Assembly (NCBI GenBank): GCA_023423605.1
Contig: JAFAFF010000078.1
Span: forward strand, 1-6,358
Direction: 5' to 3'
Length of the DNA stretch: 6,358 nt
DNA from: Pseudomonadota bacterium
GTDB lineage: Bacteria; Pseudomonadota; Gammaproteobacteria; Xanthomonadales; Xanthomonadaceae
This document shows positions 6,216 through 6,358 of the stretch, piece by piece. The translations under genes were made by a program, and so were the position numbers. Numbering within the stretch: position 1 is the stretch's first letter; every line of letters begins with the position of its first letter. Under the pieces are notes generated by a model. The model had not been told where the DNA came from and did not search any database. It saw nothing but the letters and a program-made list of their open reading frames with translations.

Positions 6216-6230
6216 GTCCGCTGCGCGGTA
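6173..6230. repeat. 13-bp direct repeats flanking the right REP hairpin
   Basis: CCGCTGCGCGGTA occurs at 6173-6185 and again at 6218-6230, 45 bp apart, with the right-hand REP element between them. The first copy overlaps the 3' arm of the left hairpin. The repeat may mark the edges of a duplicated or inserted REP module. Confidence 0.55.
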
Positions 6231-6302
6231 TGACGCGCCGATCCGGCGGCCGCGATGCACCACGCGCCACGGCCGGCACGCGCGACTGTCACCGGCTGCC
6301 GT

Positions 6303-6308
6303 TAAAAT
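6303..6308 (+). promoter_or_regulatory. Candidate -10 box of the downstream gene
   Basis: TAAAAT matches the sigma-70 -10 consensus at five of six positions and stands out as the only A/T-rich patch in this region. It would place the transcription start about 30 nt before the ATG at 6346. No good -35 box is seen at 15-18 bp upstream. The stretch 6216-6302 otherwise holds only a small 5-bp dyad (CGCCG-ATC-CGGCG at 6236-6248). Confidence 0.4.
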
Positions 6309-6345
6309 GCTTGCCGCTGTCCACTGCCTGCTCCCGGAGCCTGCC

Positions 6346-6358
6346 ATGTCCGTCGAAG
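6346..6358 (+). CDS. Start of an unidentified gene, cut by the window end
   Basis: ATG at 6346 is preceded by GGAG at 6336-6339 with 6-nt spacing and by a -10-like box, so a gene most likely starts here, encoding MSVE and continuing out of the window. An in-frame ATG at 6307 would add 13 residues, but it overlaps the -10-like box and has no Shine-Dalgarno sequence, so 6346 is preferred. Four codons are too few to name a product. Confidence 0.6.

Noticed and set aside
4500..6347. 615-codon open frame on the minus strand across the channel gene
   Set aside because: Antisense shadow of the channel gene; it also runs through the REP dimer and has no domain.

Overview
The window is GC-rich, with third codon positions strongly biased to G or C. 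Its intergenic repeats look like the GTAG-headed REP (SMAG-type) elements of Stenotrophomonas. Together with the protein sequences, this points to a gammaproteobacterial chromosome of the Xanthomonadaceae, most likely Stenotrophomonas or a close relative. The assignment is by recognition; no search was run. All genes read on the + strand. No tRNA, rRNA, CRISPR array, insertion sequence or phage gene was seen.

Left part (1-1628), polyamine metabolism. The window opens inside the C-terminal end of a glutamine-synthetase-family protein, probably gamma-glutamylpolyamine synthetase (PuuA/SpuI type). After a 143-bp gap comes a PotF-like putrescine/polyamine-binding protein with a lipoprotein signal. 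The two genes would act in polyamine capture and breakdown. No permease or ATPase gene follows potF here.

Spacer (1629-1882). The 254 bp after potF hold two imperfect 40-bp repeats, each with a perfect hairpin, which run into four 20-bp tandem units. Closer to the next gene lie a 6-bp inverted repeat and a 7-codon open frame. The stop of that frame overlaps the start codon of the efflux operon, which itself lacks a visible Shine-Dalgarno sequence.

Main part (1883-6158), a tripartite drug efflux operon. It encodes an EmrA-like periplasmic adaptor (HlyD family), an EmrB-like 14-TM MFS transporter of the DHA2 family, and a NodT/OprM-family outer-membrane lipoprotein channel. The genes overlap by 4 bp and 1 bp, so they are almost certainly cotranscribed and translationally coupled. 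The three products would form a continuous export path from the cytoplasm or inner membrane to the outside. No regulator gene is in the window.

Right end (6155-6358). A convergent pair of GTAG-type REP hairpins begins within the stop codon of the channel gene and may end the operon transcript. A -10-like box and a Shine-Dalgarno sequence then precede the first few codons of an unidentified gene cut by the window end.

Overall this is mostly ordinary chromosomal content. I see no convincing new multi-gene system. The points of interest are the repeat structures, the short leader frame before emrA, and some details of the PotF-like and channel proteins.
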